From assembly GCF_000317695.1 (NCBI RefSeq), contig NC_019771.1, positions 5,260,001-5,324,000 on the forward strand: 64,000 nt of DNA, in the 5' to 3' direction. Position 1 is the first letter of the stretch; each line of letters starts with the position of its first letter. The notes beneath the pieces are model-generated. The model had not been told where the DNA came from. It did no database searches and saw only the letters and a list, made by a program, of their open reading frames with translations. The stretch is from Anabaena cylindrica PCC 7122. GTDB taxonomy: Bacteria > Cyanobacteriota > Cyanobacteriia > Cyanobacteriales > Nostocaceae. Both the position numbers and the translations under genes were made by a program. Of this stretch, positions 45,526-55,211 are shown piece by piece.

Positions 45526-46674
45526 ATGTCAAAACAGCAAGGTAAAAAAATCTCACCCATCCCAATGCCAGCCGATATTGGAGTGGTTGATTTGATTAAT
45601 AATTACTTCACCGCTTACAACTCAGCACGCTTGCGAGAAGCCTGTCAACTACTCAGTCATGATGTATTTACAGACGGGGTTACAGTGGGGGTTAGCCTTT
45701 CTGGCGCGATGACACCAGCCGGATTTGGTGTTTCTGCCCTTGCACCCTTAATTCGCAATGGTTTTATTGACTGGATGATTAGCACAGGTGCAAATCTTTA
45801 CCATGATATGCACTACGGTTTGGGTTTTGAACTTTTTGCGGGTAGTCCGTTTTTAGATGATGTCAAATTGCGCGAAGAAGGTACCATCAGAATCTATGAC
45901 ATTATTTTTGGCTATGATGTGCTACTAGAAACTGACGCTTTTATTCGCAAAATTCTGCAAGCGGAACCTTTTCAAAAGCGCATGGGAACAGCTGAATTTC
46001 ATTATTTGCTGGGTAAGTATGTGCGAGAAGTAGAAAAGCAATTAGGTGTCAAAAATTCTTGTTTGTTAGCCACAGCTTATGAATGTGGCGTACCGATTTA
46101 TACTTCTTCTCCTGGTGACAGTTCCATTGGCATGAATGTAGCAGCATTAGCATTGGAAGGCTCAAAGTTGATATTAGATCCAGCTATTGACGTAAATGAA
46201 ACAGCGGCTATTGCTTATGGTGCAAGGGAAACAGAGGGTAAAAGTGCGGCTGTAATTATCGGTGGTGGCAGTCCTAAAAACTTTTTATTGCAAACACAAC
46301 CACAAATTCACGAAGTACTAGGACTAGAAGAACGGGGACATGATTTCTTTGTCCAGTTTACCGACGCTAGACCAGATACAGGGGGTTTGTCAGGGGCAAC
46401 TCCAGCCGAAGCTGTCAGCTGGGGTAAGATTGACCCAGATGAGTTACCTAGCACCATTGTTTGTTATACAGATAGTACGATCGCTCTGCCATTGGTTACA
46501 GCTTATGTTCTCAATCAATGTCAACCTCGTACTCTGAAACGTTTGTATGATAGACGAGATCAATTGTTAGGCACATTACAAAAAGACTACCTAGCGGCTA
46601 AAGACAAGCCAGCAAGTGAAACTAATTCACAGCAAGCGGCTACTTATCCCTGCGGTACACCAGTGAAAAAATAA
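45526..46674 (+). CDS. speY: Deoxyhypusine synthase homologue, homospermidine synthesis
   Basis: The 382-residue protein follows the deoxyhypusine synthase family. It has the NAD-binding block AVIIGGGSPKNFLLQ and the active site PAEAVSWGKI with the Lys that forms the imine intermediate. Bacteria lack eIF5A, so such homologues make homospermidine from putrescine or spermidine; in Anabaena the corresponding gene (I recall it as speY) is needed for homospermidine and normal diazotrophic growth. The C-terminal 35 residues are polar and variable. The gene is single and closed by a bidirectional hairpin. Confidence 0.88.
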   Translation: MSKQQGKKISPIPMPADIGVVDLINNYFTAYNSARLREACQLLSHDVFTDGVTVGVSLSGAMTPAGFGVSALAPLIRNGFIDWMISTGANLYHDMHYGLGFELFAGSPFLDDVKLREEGTIRIYDIIFGYDVLLETDAFIRKILQAEPFQKRMGTAEFHYLLGKYVREVEKQLGVKNSCLLATAYECGVPIYTSSPGDSSIGMNVAALALEGSKLILDPAIDVNETAAIAYGARETEGKSAAVIIGGGSPKNFLLQTQPQIHEVLGLEERGHDFFVQFTDARPDTGGLSGATPAEAVSWGKIDPDELPSTIVCYTDSTIALPLVTAYVLNQCQPRTLKRLYDRRDQLLGTLQKDYLAAKDKPASETNSQQAATYPCGTPVKK

Positions 46675-46691
46675 TACACAACATCAACTCA

Positions 46692-46725
46692 TAATAAAAG
46701 TGGGTTAACAACATCTTAACCCACT
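46692..46725. terminator. Hairpin between the deoxyhypusine synthase homologue and the OppC-like permease
   Basis: AGTGGGTTAA (46699-46708) and TTAACCCACT (46716-46725) form a ten-base perfect stem with a seven-base loop. On the minus strand it is followed by TTTTATTAT, which fits a terminator for the permease gene; on the plus strand the T run is poor. Confidence 0.7.
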
Positions 46726-46751
46726 CCTAAATCTCATCTTTCTTGACAAAT

Positions 46752-47867
46752 TTATCTCTGCAAACTGCGAGGATCAAGGGCATCGCGCAACCCATCCCCT
46801 AGTAAATTAAAGGCTAACACAGTCAGAATAATCAAGATTGCTGGTGGCAAAATTAGCCAAGGTTGTAAAACTAAAATAGACGCATTACTTGCCAAAGAAA
46901 GCATATTTCCCCAAGAAGGATCTGGTTGTTGAATCCCTAAACCAATTAGACTCAATACAGCTTCAGCACCAATAAAACTAGGAATTGTCAGAGTAGCTGA
47001 AATAACTATATAGCTTGCAGTTTGGGGTAAAACGTGCCGCATAATAATATATATTGGCTTACCACCCATTGCCTGTGCTGCTTGTACAAATTCTCGCTCT
47101 TTAATTGATAGTACCTGCCCGCGAATTACCCTTGCTAAACCTGCCCAACTAATCACAGAAGTAATGACTACAATTAATAAAAACCGCTGCGTACTAGTTA
47201 ATTGCGGACTTAAGACTCCTGATAATGCTGCCAACAAATAAATACTAGGAAAAGTCATCAGCACTTCTGCCAAACGCATGATCACACTATCAATCACACC
47301 GCCAAAATAACCAGAAATACCACCTATCAATAAACCAAGAGGATAGGTGATAATAATCCCAAAAATCCCAATAAATAAACTAATACGGCCACCATAAAGC
47401 AATCTACTAAATTGATCTCGTCCTTGGTCATCAGTACCTAAAAGGTTAAATTTTGCTTCACCAGTTGAGCCAAACAAATGCCAATTCAGAGGAATACCAG
47501 GGATAATGGTGACTTCATCCCATTTGGGAGGTAATGGCAAACTGAGTTGAAATAATCTATATTCTGATCCAGAGACAAACAAACCTAATGGTGAAGACTT
47601 TTTGAAGTCTACAATTAGTTTCCGTTCTCCTGTTTCTAAATTTGTATCCCCTTGAGTTGTCGGATATATATGCGGTCCAATAAATTGACCTGCCGGAGAA
47701 ACCCAGTAAATACGAGTCGGTGGCAGTAATGAACCATTTAGCTGTGATTCATATGGGTTATAAGGTGCAATAAAATCAGCCCCAACTACTGCCAAATAGA
47801 AAACTAACAGCAAGGTTGCCCCAAATCGCGCCAAAGGATTTTTTTTCAGTCTCTGCCACCAATTCAT
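46752..47867 (-). CDS. Peptide/nickel-type ABC transporter permease (OppC/DppC-like)
   Basis: The 371-residue protein has a first membrane helix near residues 13-32, a long extracytoplasmic insertion (about 35-150), then five membrane segments. It carries the permease coupling motif REFVQAAQAMGGKPIYIIMRHV and the OppC-type ending ILTVLAFNLLGDGLRDALDP. The insertion is longer than in enterobacterial OppC but usual in cyanobacterial relatives. It would work with an OppB-like partner, binding protein and ATPases encoded elsewhere; none is adjacent. Substrate unknown, probably oligopeptides. Confidence 0.9.
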   Translation of the reverse strand: MNWWQRLKKNPLARFGATLLLVFYLAVVGADFIAPYNPYESQLNGSLLPPTRIYWVSPAGQFIGPHIYPTTQGDTNLETGERKLIVDFKKSSPLGLFVSGSEYRLFQLSLPLPPKWDEVTIIPGIPLNWHLFGSTGEAKFNLLGTDDQGRDQFSRLLYGGRISLFIGIFGIIITYPLGLLIGGISGYFGGVIDSVIMRLAEVLMTFPSIYLLAALSGVLSPQLTSTQRFLLIVVITSVISWAGLARVIRGQVLSIKEREFVQAAQAMGGKPIYIIMRHVLPQTASYIVISATLTIPSFIGAEAVLSLIGLGIQQPDPSWGNMLSLASNASILVLQPWLILPPAILIILTVLAFNLLGDGLRDALDPRSLQR

Positions 47868-48072
47868 AATTTCTTATCACAAATCGAACAATTTTAGATC
47901 TTAGATTGACCCCATATGATAAATAAATTTAGGGGCTTGATAATTTTCGATTGATTCCCCTGATTTATCTAGGGACTTTTTCCCTTAAGAAACTATTGAT
48001 CAAAGGTAATGGATACAGGTTAGCAATTCGTTAGTTATTGCTGTTTATTAATTACTTATGAGTAATGACTAT

Positions 48073-48948
48073 CTAAGCATTTAACTGTTCAGCTAAATAC
48101 CGGAATTCTTCATTTTGTTTTTCATGTTCGACAACAAAAACATTGGAATAAAGATTGGCTAAAACTTGTTTTCCTTGTTGTGTTAGAGATAGATAATGGA
48201 GTCCTTCTTTAATATAAGGATAGACACCATGCCAATAAAATTTGGCGTAGTTTTTGCGTAGATCTCCAGGATTTTGATAGCCTAAAGCTTTATTAATCCC
48301 CGTTTCTTCAAATTCATAAAACAAACTCGTGATTTTTTTTAAGTAACGCGGATCACTTAATTGACCAATTAAATCAGCAGCACGTACTAATCCCGCAAAA
48401 TGATTGGAATCTTGATGATCATCTGCATGAGGCACAGGGAAACGAGTTAATTCAATATTACGTTTAATCGCTTCTGAATCTATTAAATAATGTCCACCAA
48501 ATCGCTCATCAATAAATAGTTTTGCCCGGTCTACATGATAGGGTGTAAGACTAGCATCAGAAGCACCTGAAGGGAGAGAAACCATGTTGCCATTCTGACC
48601 GGTAGCATACAGGCTTTCTGATTCTTTATCTTCACGACAAACTCCTTTCACATAGCCGATATCGTGACACAATAAAGAAATGATTACGTGTAACCAGTCT
48701 TCACTGGAAACACCACCTTCGCGGATGTGTTTACCGCGCAAAATTTCTTGTCCAACTAAGGTAACGAGGACTGAGTGTTCAACGTTGTGATATAAGGCAT
48801 CGCTATTGGCAATATTTTCTAAAGCCATGTTACCTGCCCAAGCGATAATATCTTGATAATCAGTTTTTAAGCTACCGTAAGTACGTTGGTAGCCAGATCT
48901 AATTTGATTTACAAAAGCACTAATGATAATTTCAGTTGTATTGAACAT
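48073..48948 (-). CDS. HD-domain metal-dependent phosphohydrolase
   Basis: The 291-residue soluble protein carries HD-superfamily metal ligands: His in LYHNVEHSVLVT, the His-Asp pair in LLCHDIGYVKG, a further His in TPYHVDRAKLF and an Asp in VRAADLIGQL. Such enzymes hydrolyse phosphate esters, often of nucleotides or second messengers; the substrate cannot be told. An insertion with GQNGNMVSLPSGASDASL between ligands is unusual. The gene is single and lies upstream of the OppC-like gene on the same strand after a 205-bp gap. Confidence 0.87.
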   Translation of the reverse strand: MFNTTEIIISAFVNQIRSGYQRTYGSLKTDYQDIIAWAGNMALENIANSDALYHNVEHSVLVTLVGQEILRGKHIREGGVSSEDWLHVIISLLCHDIGYVKGVCREDKESESLYATGQNGNMVSLPSGASDASLTPYHVDRAKLFIDERFGGHYLIDSEAIKRNIELTRFPVPHADDHQDSNHFAGLVRAADLIGQLSDPRYLKKITSLFYEFEETGINKALGYQNPGDLRKNYAKFYWHGVYPYIKEGLHYLSLTQQGKQVLANLYSNVFVVEHEKQNEEFRYLAEQLNA

Positions 48949-49272
48949 ACTGGATACTCAGGTATATATTTTGTATAATCGAGTCAGCTTCAATTTAGGC
49001 GTGTGGCTTGCACTCACAAAGGATAGCTTTCTCAAAATGGAGAAGGCTTTTCAGGTGGATGAAGCGCATGGAATCATGAGAAAGTTAGTATAGTCAGAGA
49101 CTTTGGTGCTTTAAACCCCTTTGAATTAAGTTTACATTATCATTCTCAATTTTTCCTAGCAAATGAGTTGAGTTGATTGTTTAGAGTCTAGTATAGGCTA
49201 TGAGCAAAGAAAATTAGTTTTATTCCCTACTTGGGAATTAATGCTTCCAGTCGGCAGACGAGATTAGTAAAT
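48949..49272. other. Intergenic region upstream of the HD gene
   Basis: About 320 bp with no supportable gene. It contains the promoter area of the HD-domain gene and ends at a MITE family 2 element that precedes tRNA-Gly. Confidence 0.45.
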
Positions 49273-49364
49273 AGGACTTACGCATAACACAACGAAGGTA
49301 GAGGTAATTCATGAATTACCTCTACGGAAGAATCAGGTTTTCGGTCACATCTTGCGTAAGTCCT
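49273..49364. repeat. MITE family 2 (AGGACTTACGCA ends), short copy
   Basis: AGGACTTACGCA at 49273-49284 and TGCGTAAGTCCT at 49353-49364 bound 92 bp. The centre is a palindrome GAGGTAATTCATGAATTACC. The ends are identical to those of the 348-bp element at 39313-39660. It lies 78 bp upstream of tRNA-Gly. Confidence 0.8.
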
Positions 49365-49442
49365 GGTAAAATCTGCTTTTTATCTTTTACTAAATTTATG
49401 ATATGATGTCCAATGACACAAATTTTTAATTAATTATTTGTC

Positions 49443-49514
49443 GCGGGTGTAATTCAGTGGTAGAATGTCTGCTTCCCATGCAGAATGTCGTGGGTTCGAG
49501 TCCCATCGCCCGCT
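49443..49514 (+). tRNA. tRNA-Gly (anticodon CCC)
   Basis: A full cloverleaf is readable: acceptor arms GCGGGTG and CGCCCGC, D-arm with AATTCAGTGGTAGAAT, anticodon stem TCTGC/GCAGA around the loop TTCCCAT (anticodon CCC, Gly), and T-arm TGGGTTCGAGTCCCA. Discriminator T at 49514. No CCA is encoded. No intron is seen. Confidence 0.96.
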
Positions 49515-49778
49515 TTAAAAATTGGATAAGTTGATCCATGCTGTTAGATTATTGAACTTAGTCAGTAAGCTTTTTAGGGCTTGCTGATAGCGTAGCATAA
49601 GCCATAAAAATCTTTCCGTGAGATGTTAGGAGTCAGGGGGGGAAAAAGAGAATTTTTGAGAATCCTTCAAAACCTGAAAAACTATTTAACTTTTGCCTGC
49701 AAAAACCCTTGATCTTCTGCCAACAGGTGATAAATCAATTATCACCTCTTTTATCAAAGCGCCTTTTTGAGAAGGTTA

Positions 49779-51755
49779 TTAATTGCGTTGCCACATCTTG
49801 ATTGTGTTGTCAGCACTTCCACTAAATATAGTATTTCCTTCAACGCTGAAAGCTAAACAATGAATGGTTGAGGAATGTTCTTCAAGAGTATTTATTAATT
49901 CTTTTGTCTCCACATACCAAATCTTAATTGTTTTATCAAAACTACCACTTGCTAAGTTTTTACCATCAGGACTAAAAGCAAGGCTAGTTATAGAATCTGT
50001 ATGCCCTAAAAATGTGTGAATGAGTTCTCCTGTTGCCAAATGCCAAAGTTTAATTGTTTTATCATGACTACCAGTAGCAAAAAATTTACCATCAGGACTA
50101 ATGGCTATAGTATTAATTGCATCGGTATGATCAGTCATGCTAATCATTTCTACTCCCGTTTTAACATTCCATATTTTGATAGTTTTGTCACAATCACAGC
50201 TAATTAATTTTTTTCCATCTGGGGTAAAGACAACAGAGTTAACATAATTGTCATGATTGGTGAGAGTATAAATTAACTTTTCAGTGTTTAAATCCCAGAT
50301 TTTAATAGTTTTATCTAAACTTGCAGATACAAAGGTTTTACCATCAGAACTAAAAGCAACTGAAGTTACACAACCTGAATGCTCAATGAAAGTTTTACTT
50401 TTAAAAGAATACCATAGTTTAAATGTTTTGTCATAGCTACCACTAGCTATTATTTCTCCATTAGGAGAAAAAGCGACTGAGGAAATATAGTTTGAATGAC
50501 CGTTTAAACTGTTAAGCAGTTCACTAGTTTGGACATCCCAGATTTTAATTGTTTTATCACCGCTACCACTTGCAAATGTTTTTCCATCAGGGTTGACAGC
50601 AATTGAAAAAACATGATTTGAATGTCCATGGATAGTATTTACACAATTCCATAGTGTGGGTTTTTCAATTTGCACAAATGCTAATTGTTTTAATTCATAA
50701 TTATATACTTCTCTATATTTTTGCAGGATTAACCTTAGTTTTTGCAACATTTCGCTTGTCCAAACTGAAGGAAAGTCTGCACTTAATTTAAATAGTTGCG
50801 GTTCATAATTTGGGTTAATATTCAAGTAATACCAATCTGCTAAAAATGCTGCTAGTAGCTTGTGTAAAATAACAATGGTATGTCTGATTGCACGCAAACT
50901 TTTAGTTTCATCACTGCCAGAGTCTTCAAGTTGTCCTTTGACTTCTTCCCAATTCCAAGGTTCAAAAGACAAAGATACTGGTTCATGCAGTCCCCAAAAT
51001 TTGACATTGAAATAAACTTCATGATCTGTGATATCAGTGTAAATAATTGCTGTTGGTACAGCAGACAAAATGGTTTCTAACTGTTTTACTTCTGCATCAA
51101 AAATTGAACGCTCAAAATATTTACCATAAAATTCTACCGGACAGAAATCACTATGAATAGGGTAATATTTTTCTAAAAATAGTTTTAATTGATTGCGAAT
51201 TTCTTTTTTGAGGCTATCACGGAAAGATATGGGAAAATCTTCACTGATATCTGGTGGGGGAATTAAGATTAGTAAGCGTGGTTTCTTTTGTTCATCTACA
51301 AAAATCCGCTGTGCTTCATCACGACTTAAGACACCAGGCCACTTTTGTTGGTCGAAGATTCCCTGAATTTCTTTCTGTTTAAGTTCAATCGCTTTAGATG
51401 TCGTTTCTCGACTTAAATTGAGATATAATGCACTTAATTTACCTCTATCTTGCATTTCTTCCCGTTTTAATTGGATTAATTTTTTTTCTCTTTCATCTGC
51501 TGTAAATGTAATTTCTATATCTGTAGAAAGAGGTGATTGTTGAATTTGCAAAAATTCTTTTTTTCTGGCTTCTCGACGATTGTAATAGTCTACTTCCGCT
51601 TGTATTACTCGGTGATCTTGTCTAAGTTTTTGAATTCTTACGGGTAAGTTAATTTTATTTTCTTTAACTAGTGTTTGGTTAATAAATGCAGAAATAACTC
51701 GGTTAGTAGTATCAGTGACAAAATCTACAGCAGCACCAACAATATCAAATGTCAT
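49779..51755 (-). CDS. WD40 propeller protein with unrecognised N-terminal half
   Basis: The 658-residue protein ends in seven WD40 repeats (about residues 365-658), each with GH..x..SVAFSPDGK and DKTIKIW, giving one complete propeller. The first 340 residues are not a family I can name. They hold a membrane- or helix-like start (VGAAVDFVTDTTNRVISAFI), a charged coiled-coil stretch (about 60-150), then LLILIPPPDISEDFP, FCPVEFYGKYFERSI and VPTAIIYTDITDHEVYF. There is no NTPase motif. The layout resembles cyanobacterial sensor-effector proteins where the propeller senses and the front half acts. Single gene. Confidence 0.85.
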   Translation of the reverse strand: MTFDIVGAAVDFVTDTTNRVISAFINQTLVKENKINLPVRIQKLRQDHRVIQAEVDYYNRREARKKEFLQIQQSPLSTDIEITFTADEREKKLIQLKREEMQDRGKLSALYLNLSRETTSKAIELKQKEIQGIFDQQKWPGVLSRDEAQRIFVDEQKKPRLLILIPPPDISEDFPISFRDSLKKEIRNQLKLFLEKYYPIHSDFCPVEFYGKYFERSIFDAEVKQLETILSAVPTAIIYTDITDHEVYFNVKFWGLHEPVSLSFEPWNWEEVKGQLEDSGSDETKSLRAIRHTIVILHKLLAAFLADWYYLNINPNYEPQLFKLSADFPSVWTSEMLQKLRLILQKYREVYNYELKQLAFVQIEKPTLWNCVNTIHGHSNHVFSIAVNPDGKTFASGSGDKTIKIWDVQTSELLNSLNGHSNYISSVAFSPNGEIIASGSYDKTFKLWYSFKSKTFIEHSGCVTSVAFSSDGKTFVSASLDKTIKIWDLNTEKLIYTLTNHDNYVNSVVFTPDGKKLISCDCDKTIKIWNVKTGVEMISMTDHTDAINTIAISPDGKFFATGSHDKTIKLWHLATGELIHTFLGHTDSITSLAFSPDGKNLASGSFDKTIKIWYVETKELINTLEEHSSTIHCLAFSVEGNTIFSGSADNTIKMWQRN

Positions 51756-51935
51756 ATAGGTAGGTTATAGGGGTCAGTAAATTTAACACTTAGCCAATTT
51801 TAGCCGTTAAATTTCTGATTGTGTACGTAAAGACTTAATTTTATTGGTATCAATTTTGTGGAATTGCCTGTAAACCTATGAACCAAGAAAGTTTAACCCC
51901 CTGTCGGTGTAAGGGGGTTGAGGCTAAGTTTGCTT

Positions 51936-52952
51936 TTAAATCGAGTAATATAACGGAAAAGATTTAGCGTCTTTTGACTTGACATAAACACGCTCTTGTG
52001 GTTCTAATTTTAACTCATCAAATCGATCGCGTGTTAAATGTGCTGTCATAATTTGCCCGTCATCTAATTTTAGCTCTACTTGAATTTCCCAACCCAAATG
52101 AATTACACGGCTAACTGTGGCAGGTGCTGTTGTACCGTTAGCCACTCTTTCTACAATCACATCTTGGGGACGTAAAAACGTTTCTGGGTGTGCTGAATTA
52201 AAGCCACTGGCCTGAAAAATTTTCGAGCTGCTGGATAAAACATTAACTGGGCCAATAAAACTCATGACAAATGCTGAAGCGGGATGGTCATAAATTTCTG
52301 CTGGTGTTCCTACCTGTTCTACCCTGCCTTTATTCATCACCACGATTTCATCTGATACTTCCATTGCTTCTTCTTGGTCGTGGGTGACGAAAACGGTGGT
52401 AACGTGGACTTCGTCATGGAGACGACGCAACCAAGCCCGTAGGTCTTTGCGGACTTTAGCGTCTAAAGCTCCGAATGGTTCATCTAGTAATAATACGTTA
52501 GGTTCTACAGCTAAGGCTCTAGCTAAGGCTACACGTTGCCTTTGTCCACCAGAAAGTTGAGAAGGATAGCGATCGCCTAAACCAGACAATTGCACTAATT
52601 CTAACAACTGGTCTACCCTGCCCTTAATTTTCTTTTGAGGTATTTTGCGAATTTCTAAACCAAAGGCGATATTTTGTCGCACGGTCAAATGTTTAAATAA
52701 AGCATAGTGCTGAAATACAAAGCCTATATTTCTTTCTTGTACGCTTTGATATGTGGCATCTTTACCTGTAAGCAAAATTTTGCCGCTATCTGGCATTTCT
52801 AAACCAGAAATTAACCGTAGCAGGGTAGATTTACCAGATCCAGATGGACCGAGTAAAGCAACCAGCGAACCACTTTCAATTTCTAAACTCACTTGATCAA
52901 CAGCTTGGAAACTACCAAATTGTTTAGAGACATTCTCAACTACTATGCCCAC
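51936..52952 (-). CDS. cysA: Sulfate/thiosulfate ABC transporter ATPase
   Basis: The 338-residue ATPase has Walker A GPSGSGKSTLLR, Q-loop FQHYALF, signature LSGGQRQRVALARAL, Walker B LLLDEPFGALD and the switch His in THDQEEAME. A C-terminal TOBE-like domain follows, with FLRPQDVIVE near residue 240. The spacing and wording FIGPVNVLSS match CysA. It energises sulfate uptake with CysT, CysW and a binding protein, none of which is encoded here. A molybdate- or spermidine-type ATPase is less likely. Confidence 0.92.
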   Translation of the reverse strand: MGIVVENVSKQFGSFQAVDQVSLEIESGSLVALLGPSGSGKSTLLRLISGLEMPDSGKILLTGKDATYQSVQERNIGFVFQHYALFKHLTVRQNIAFGLEIRKIPQKKIKGRVDQLLELVQLSGLGDRYPSQLSGGQRQRVALARALAVEPNVLLLDEPFGALDAKVRKDLRAWLRRLHDEVHVTTVFVTHDQEEAMEVSDEIVVMNKGRVEQVGTPAEIYDHPASAFVMSFIGPVNVLSSSSKIFQASGFNSAHPETFLRPQDVIVERVANGTTAPATVSRVIHLGWEIQVELKLDDGQIMTAHLTRDRFDELKLEPQERVYVKSKDAKSFPLYYSI

Positions 52953-53042
52953 TGGTTTTATACCTCTGCTACTAATCTACGGCTTATAGGTAGGATTACT
53001 GTATATTTATATCATATTCAGAATTGATTGGATGAGAAAAAT

Positions 53043-53549
53043 TCACCATCCACAACCACCACAATCGAGAAAACTACAATCAGCACCGCTACAATCTAGG
53101 GAACTGCAATCAGTAGCACCACATTCTAGAGAACTACAATCAGGAGCCATATTCAGCATTTCTGGACAGTCACAACTTATTTCAGCGCAATTAATTCCTA
53201 AATCCATAACATCAAAATTATTTTGACAAGATGATTTAGGCGCAATTGGTTGAGGTTTCTTTTTTTGCTGATCTTCATCTGTTGTTGGTGGTTCTAGTTC
53301 CTCAGCTTGGGATTTGAGCATTATATTGGCTTGCTGACAACTTTGAAATCTGACACGGGACTTGACAAATCCAGCTTTTAACCCTTCTTGAGCAATTACC
53401 CGCTTGATGTACCCAGAGCAAGACTCACCACCATACAAGACTCGGTGAGCGCAAACAAAGCCTTTATAAGGGGAAATATGTTGTTGATACCCAGTAATTG
53501 CAGAAACACCAACTTTTCTAGCAAAAGAGTCCCACAAAGAAACTTGCAT
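53043..53549 (-). CDS. YidD family protein with Cys-rich C-terminal tail
   Basis: The first 70 of 168 residues match the YidD (UPF0161) pattern: ITGYQQHISPYKGFVCAHR, then GGESCSGYIKRVIAQEGLKAG. YidD proteins assist insertion of membrane proteins by YidC. A polar linker and a tail of about 50 residues with some 16 Cys follow, built on the repeat DCSSLECG (at least four copies), ending GGCGW. The tail could bind metal ions. In ordinary bacteria YidD stops after about 85 residues. It is divergent from chlP across 210 bp. Confidence 0.8.
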   Translation of the reverse strand: MQVSLWDSFARKVGVSAITGYQQHISPYKGFVCAHRVLYGGESCSGYIKRVIAQEGLKAGFVKSRVRFQSCQQANIMLKSQAEELEPPTTDEDQQKKKPQPIAPKSSCQNNFDVMDLGINCAEISCDCPEMLNMAPDCSSLECGATDCSSLDCSGADCSFLDCGGCGW

Positions 53550-53761
53550 ATTTTGTCAGGTGTCTATGAAATAGTTAATTCTTCTAGTTACCATCGACTA
53601 ATATCTAGTAATAAATCCTAATGACCGTTTTTCACCTCAGTTTTCGTGTCGAAATGTTAAAGAATATTGCATTTATCTCAAAACCTTAAGGGAAAGCGCC
53701 AAAACAACCAAAAGTCCGTGATAGGATTTTCTGGGTAAATGTGAAGATTGGGAGAAAACCT

Positions 53762-54982
53762 TTGACACTACGGGTTGCGGTTGTTGGTTCAGGCCCAGCT
53801 GGTTCATCTGCCGCTGAGACACTGGCAAAAGCTGGAATTGAAACTTACTTAATTGAGCGCAAGCTTGATAACGCCAAGCCATGTGGGGGAGCCATTCCTC
53901 TGTGTATGGTGAGCGAATTTGACCTACCACCAGAGATTATCGACCGTCGAGTGCGGAAGATGAAAATGATTTCGCCCTCAAATCGTGAGGTTGATATCAA
54001 TCTGATAAATGAAGATGAATATATAGGAATGTGCCGTCGGGAAGTTTTGGATGGCTTCTTACGCGATCGCGCGGCCAAATTAGGCGCAATTTTAATTAAT
54101 GCCACAGTTCATAAACTTGATATTCCCACAAATAACACCGACCCCTATACCATTCATTATGTAGACCATACTGAGACTGGAACTCAGGGAATTGCCAAAA
54201 CCCTCAAGGTGGATTTAGTGATTGGGGCTGATGGGGCTAACTCCCGGATTGCTAAGGAAATGGATGCTGGGGATTACAATTATGCGATCGCATTCCAAGA
54301 ACGCATTCGTCTCCCCCAAGACAAAATGGCCTACTACAACGACCTCGCCGAAATGTATGTTGGCGATGACGTTTCCACCGACTTCTACGCTTGGGTATTC
54401 CCCAAATATGACCACGTAGCCGTCGGCACCGGCACAATGCACGTCAACAAAGCCAAAATCAAACAATTCCAAGCCGGTATTCGCGCCCGTGCTTCCGAAA
54501 AACTAGCCGGTGGTGAAATCATCAAAATAGAAGCCCACCCCATCCCTGAACATCCCCGCCCTCGTCGCGTTGTGGGACGCATCGCTTTGGTAGGAGATGC
54601 AGCAGGTTATGTTACCAAATCCTCTGGTGAAGGTATTTACTTCGCAGCTAAATCTGGAAGAATGTGCGCCGAAGCCATTGTCGAAGCAGCCAACGGCGGC
54701 GCGAGAATTCCCACAGAAGGCGACCTCAAAGTTTACTTGAAGCGTTGGGATAAGAAATACGGACTCACCTACAAAGTGTTAGACATTCTCCAAAGTGTAT
54801 TCTATCGTTCCGACGCTACCCGTGAAGCATTTGTAGAAATGTGTGGTGATATGGATGTACAGAAACTAACATTTGACAGCTATCTGTATAAAACCGTCGT
54901 TCCTGCTAACCCCATCACCCAACTAAAAATAACTGCCAAAACCATTGGTAGCTTAATTCGCGGTAACGCCCTCGCGCCCTAA
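53762..54982 (+). CDS. chlP: Geranylgeranyl diphosphate reductase
   Basis: I chose the TTG at 53762 (MTLRVAVVGSGPAGSS, 406 residues) because GGGAG lies about eight bases upstream and it matches the usual start; a GTG at 53741 would add seven residues. The flavoprotein has the N-terminal dinucleotide site VVGSGPAGSSAAE, the conserved NAKPCGGAIP, and the second FAD motif IALVGDAAGYVTKSSGEG. It reduces the geranylgeranyl chain to phytyl for chlorophyll a, tocopherol and phylloquinone. A strong hairpin ends the gene. Confidence 0.96.
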   Translation: MTLRVAVVGSGPAGSSAAETLAKAGIETYLIERKLDNAKPCGGAIPLCMVSEFDLPPEIIDRRVRKMKMISPSNREVDINLINEDEYIGMCRREVLDGFLRDRAAKLGAILINATVHKLDIPTNNTDPYTIHYVDHTETGTQGIAKTLKVDLVIGADGANSRIAKEMDAGDYNYAIAFQERIRLPQDKMAYYNDLAEMYVGDDVSTDFYAWVFPKYDHVAVGTGTMHVNKAKIKQFQAGIRARASEKLAGGEIIKIEAHPIPEHPRPRRVVGRIALVGDAAGYVTKSSGEGIYFAAKSGRMCAEAIVEAANGGARIPTEGDLKVYLKRWDKKYGLTYKVLDILQSVFYRSDATREAFVEMCGDMDVQKLTFDSYLYKTVVPANPITQLKITAKTIGSLIRGNALAP

Positions 54983-55004
54983 ATCTATTGTTGATCCAAA
55001 TACG

Positions 55005-55044
55005 AAAATGTAGAGATGATGCAAAAAACGTCTCTACATTTTTT
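55005..55044 (+). terminator. Rho-independent terminator after chlP
   Basis: AAAATGTAGAGA (55005-55016) and TCTCTACATTTT (55031-55042) form a 12-base stem followed by TT. The stem uses the same TGTAGAGA wording as the palindromes at 28266 and 38422, so a dispersed repeat has become a terminator. Confidence 0.8.
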
Positions 55045-55211
55045 GTTATTTATGGCTCAATGTATGGGTGAGGTTTCCCCGCACTTGATTGTATTTTATC
55101 TGAGAACCGCTATAACTTAATTTACAGTAGAGGCAATTCATGAATTGCCCGTACTCGTATATAGGGAATTTAAGATACAATAAATTCAATCTCTAAATTT
55201 GGGTTTATATT

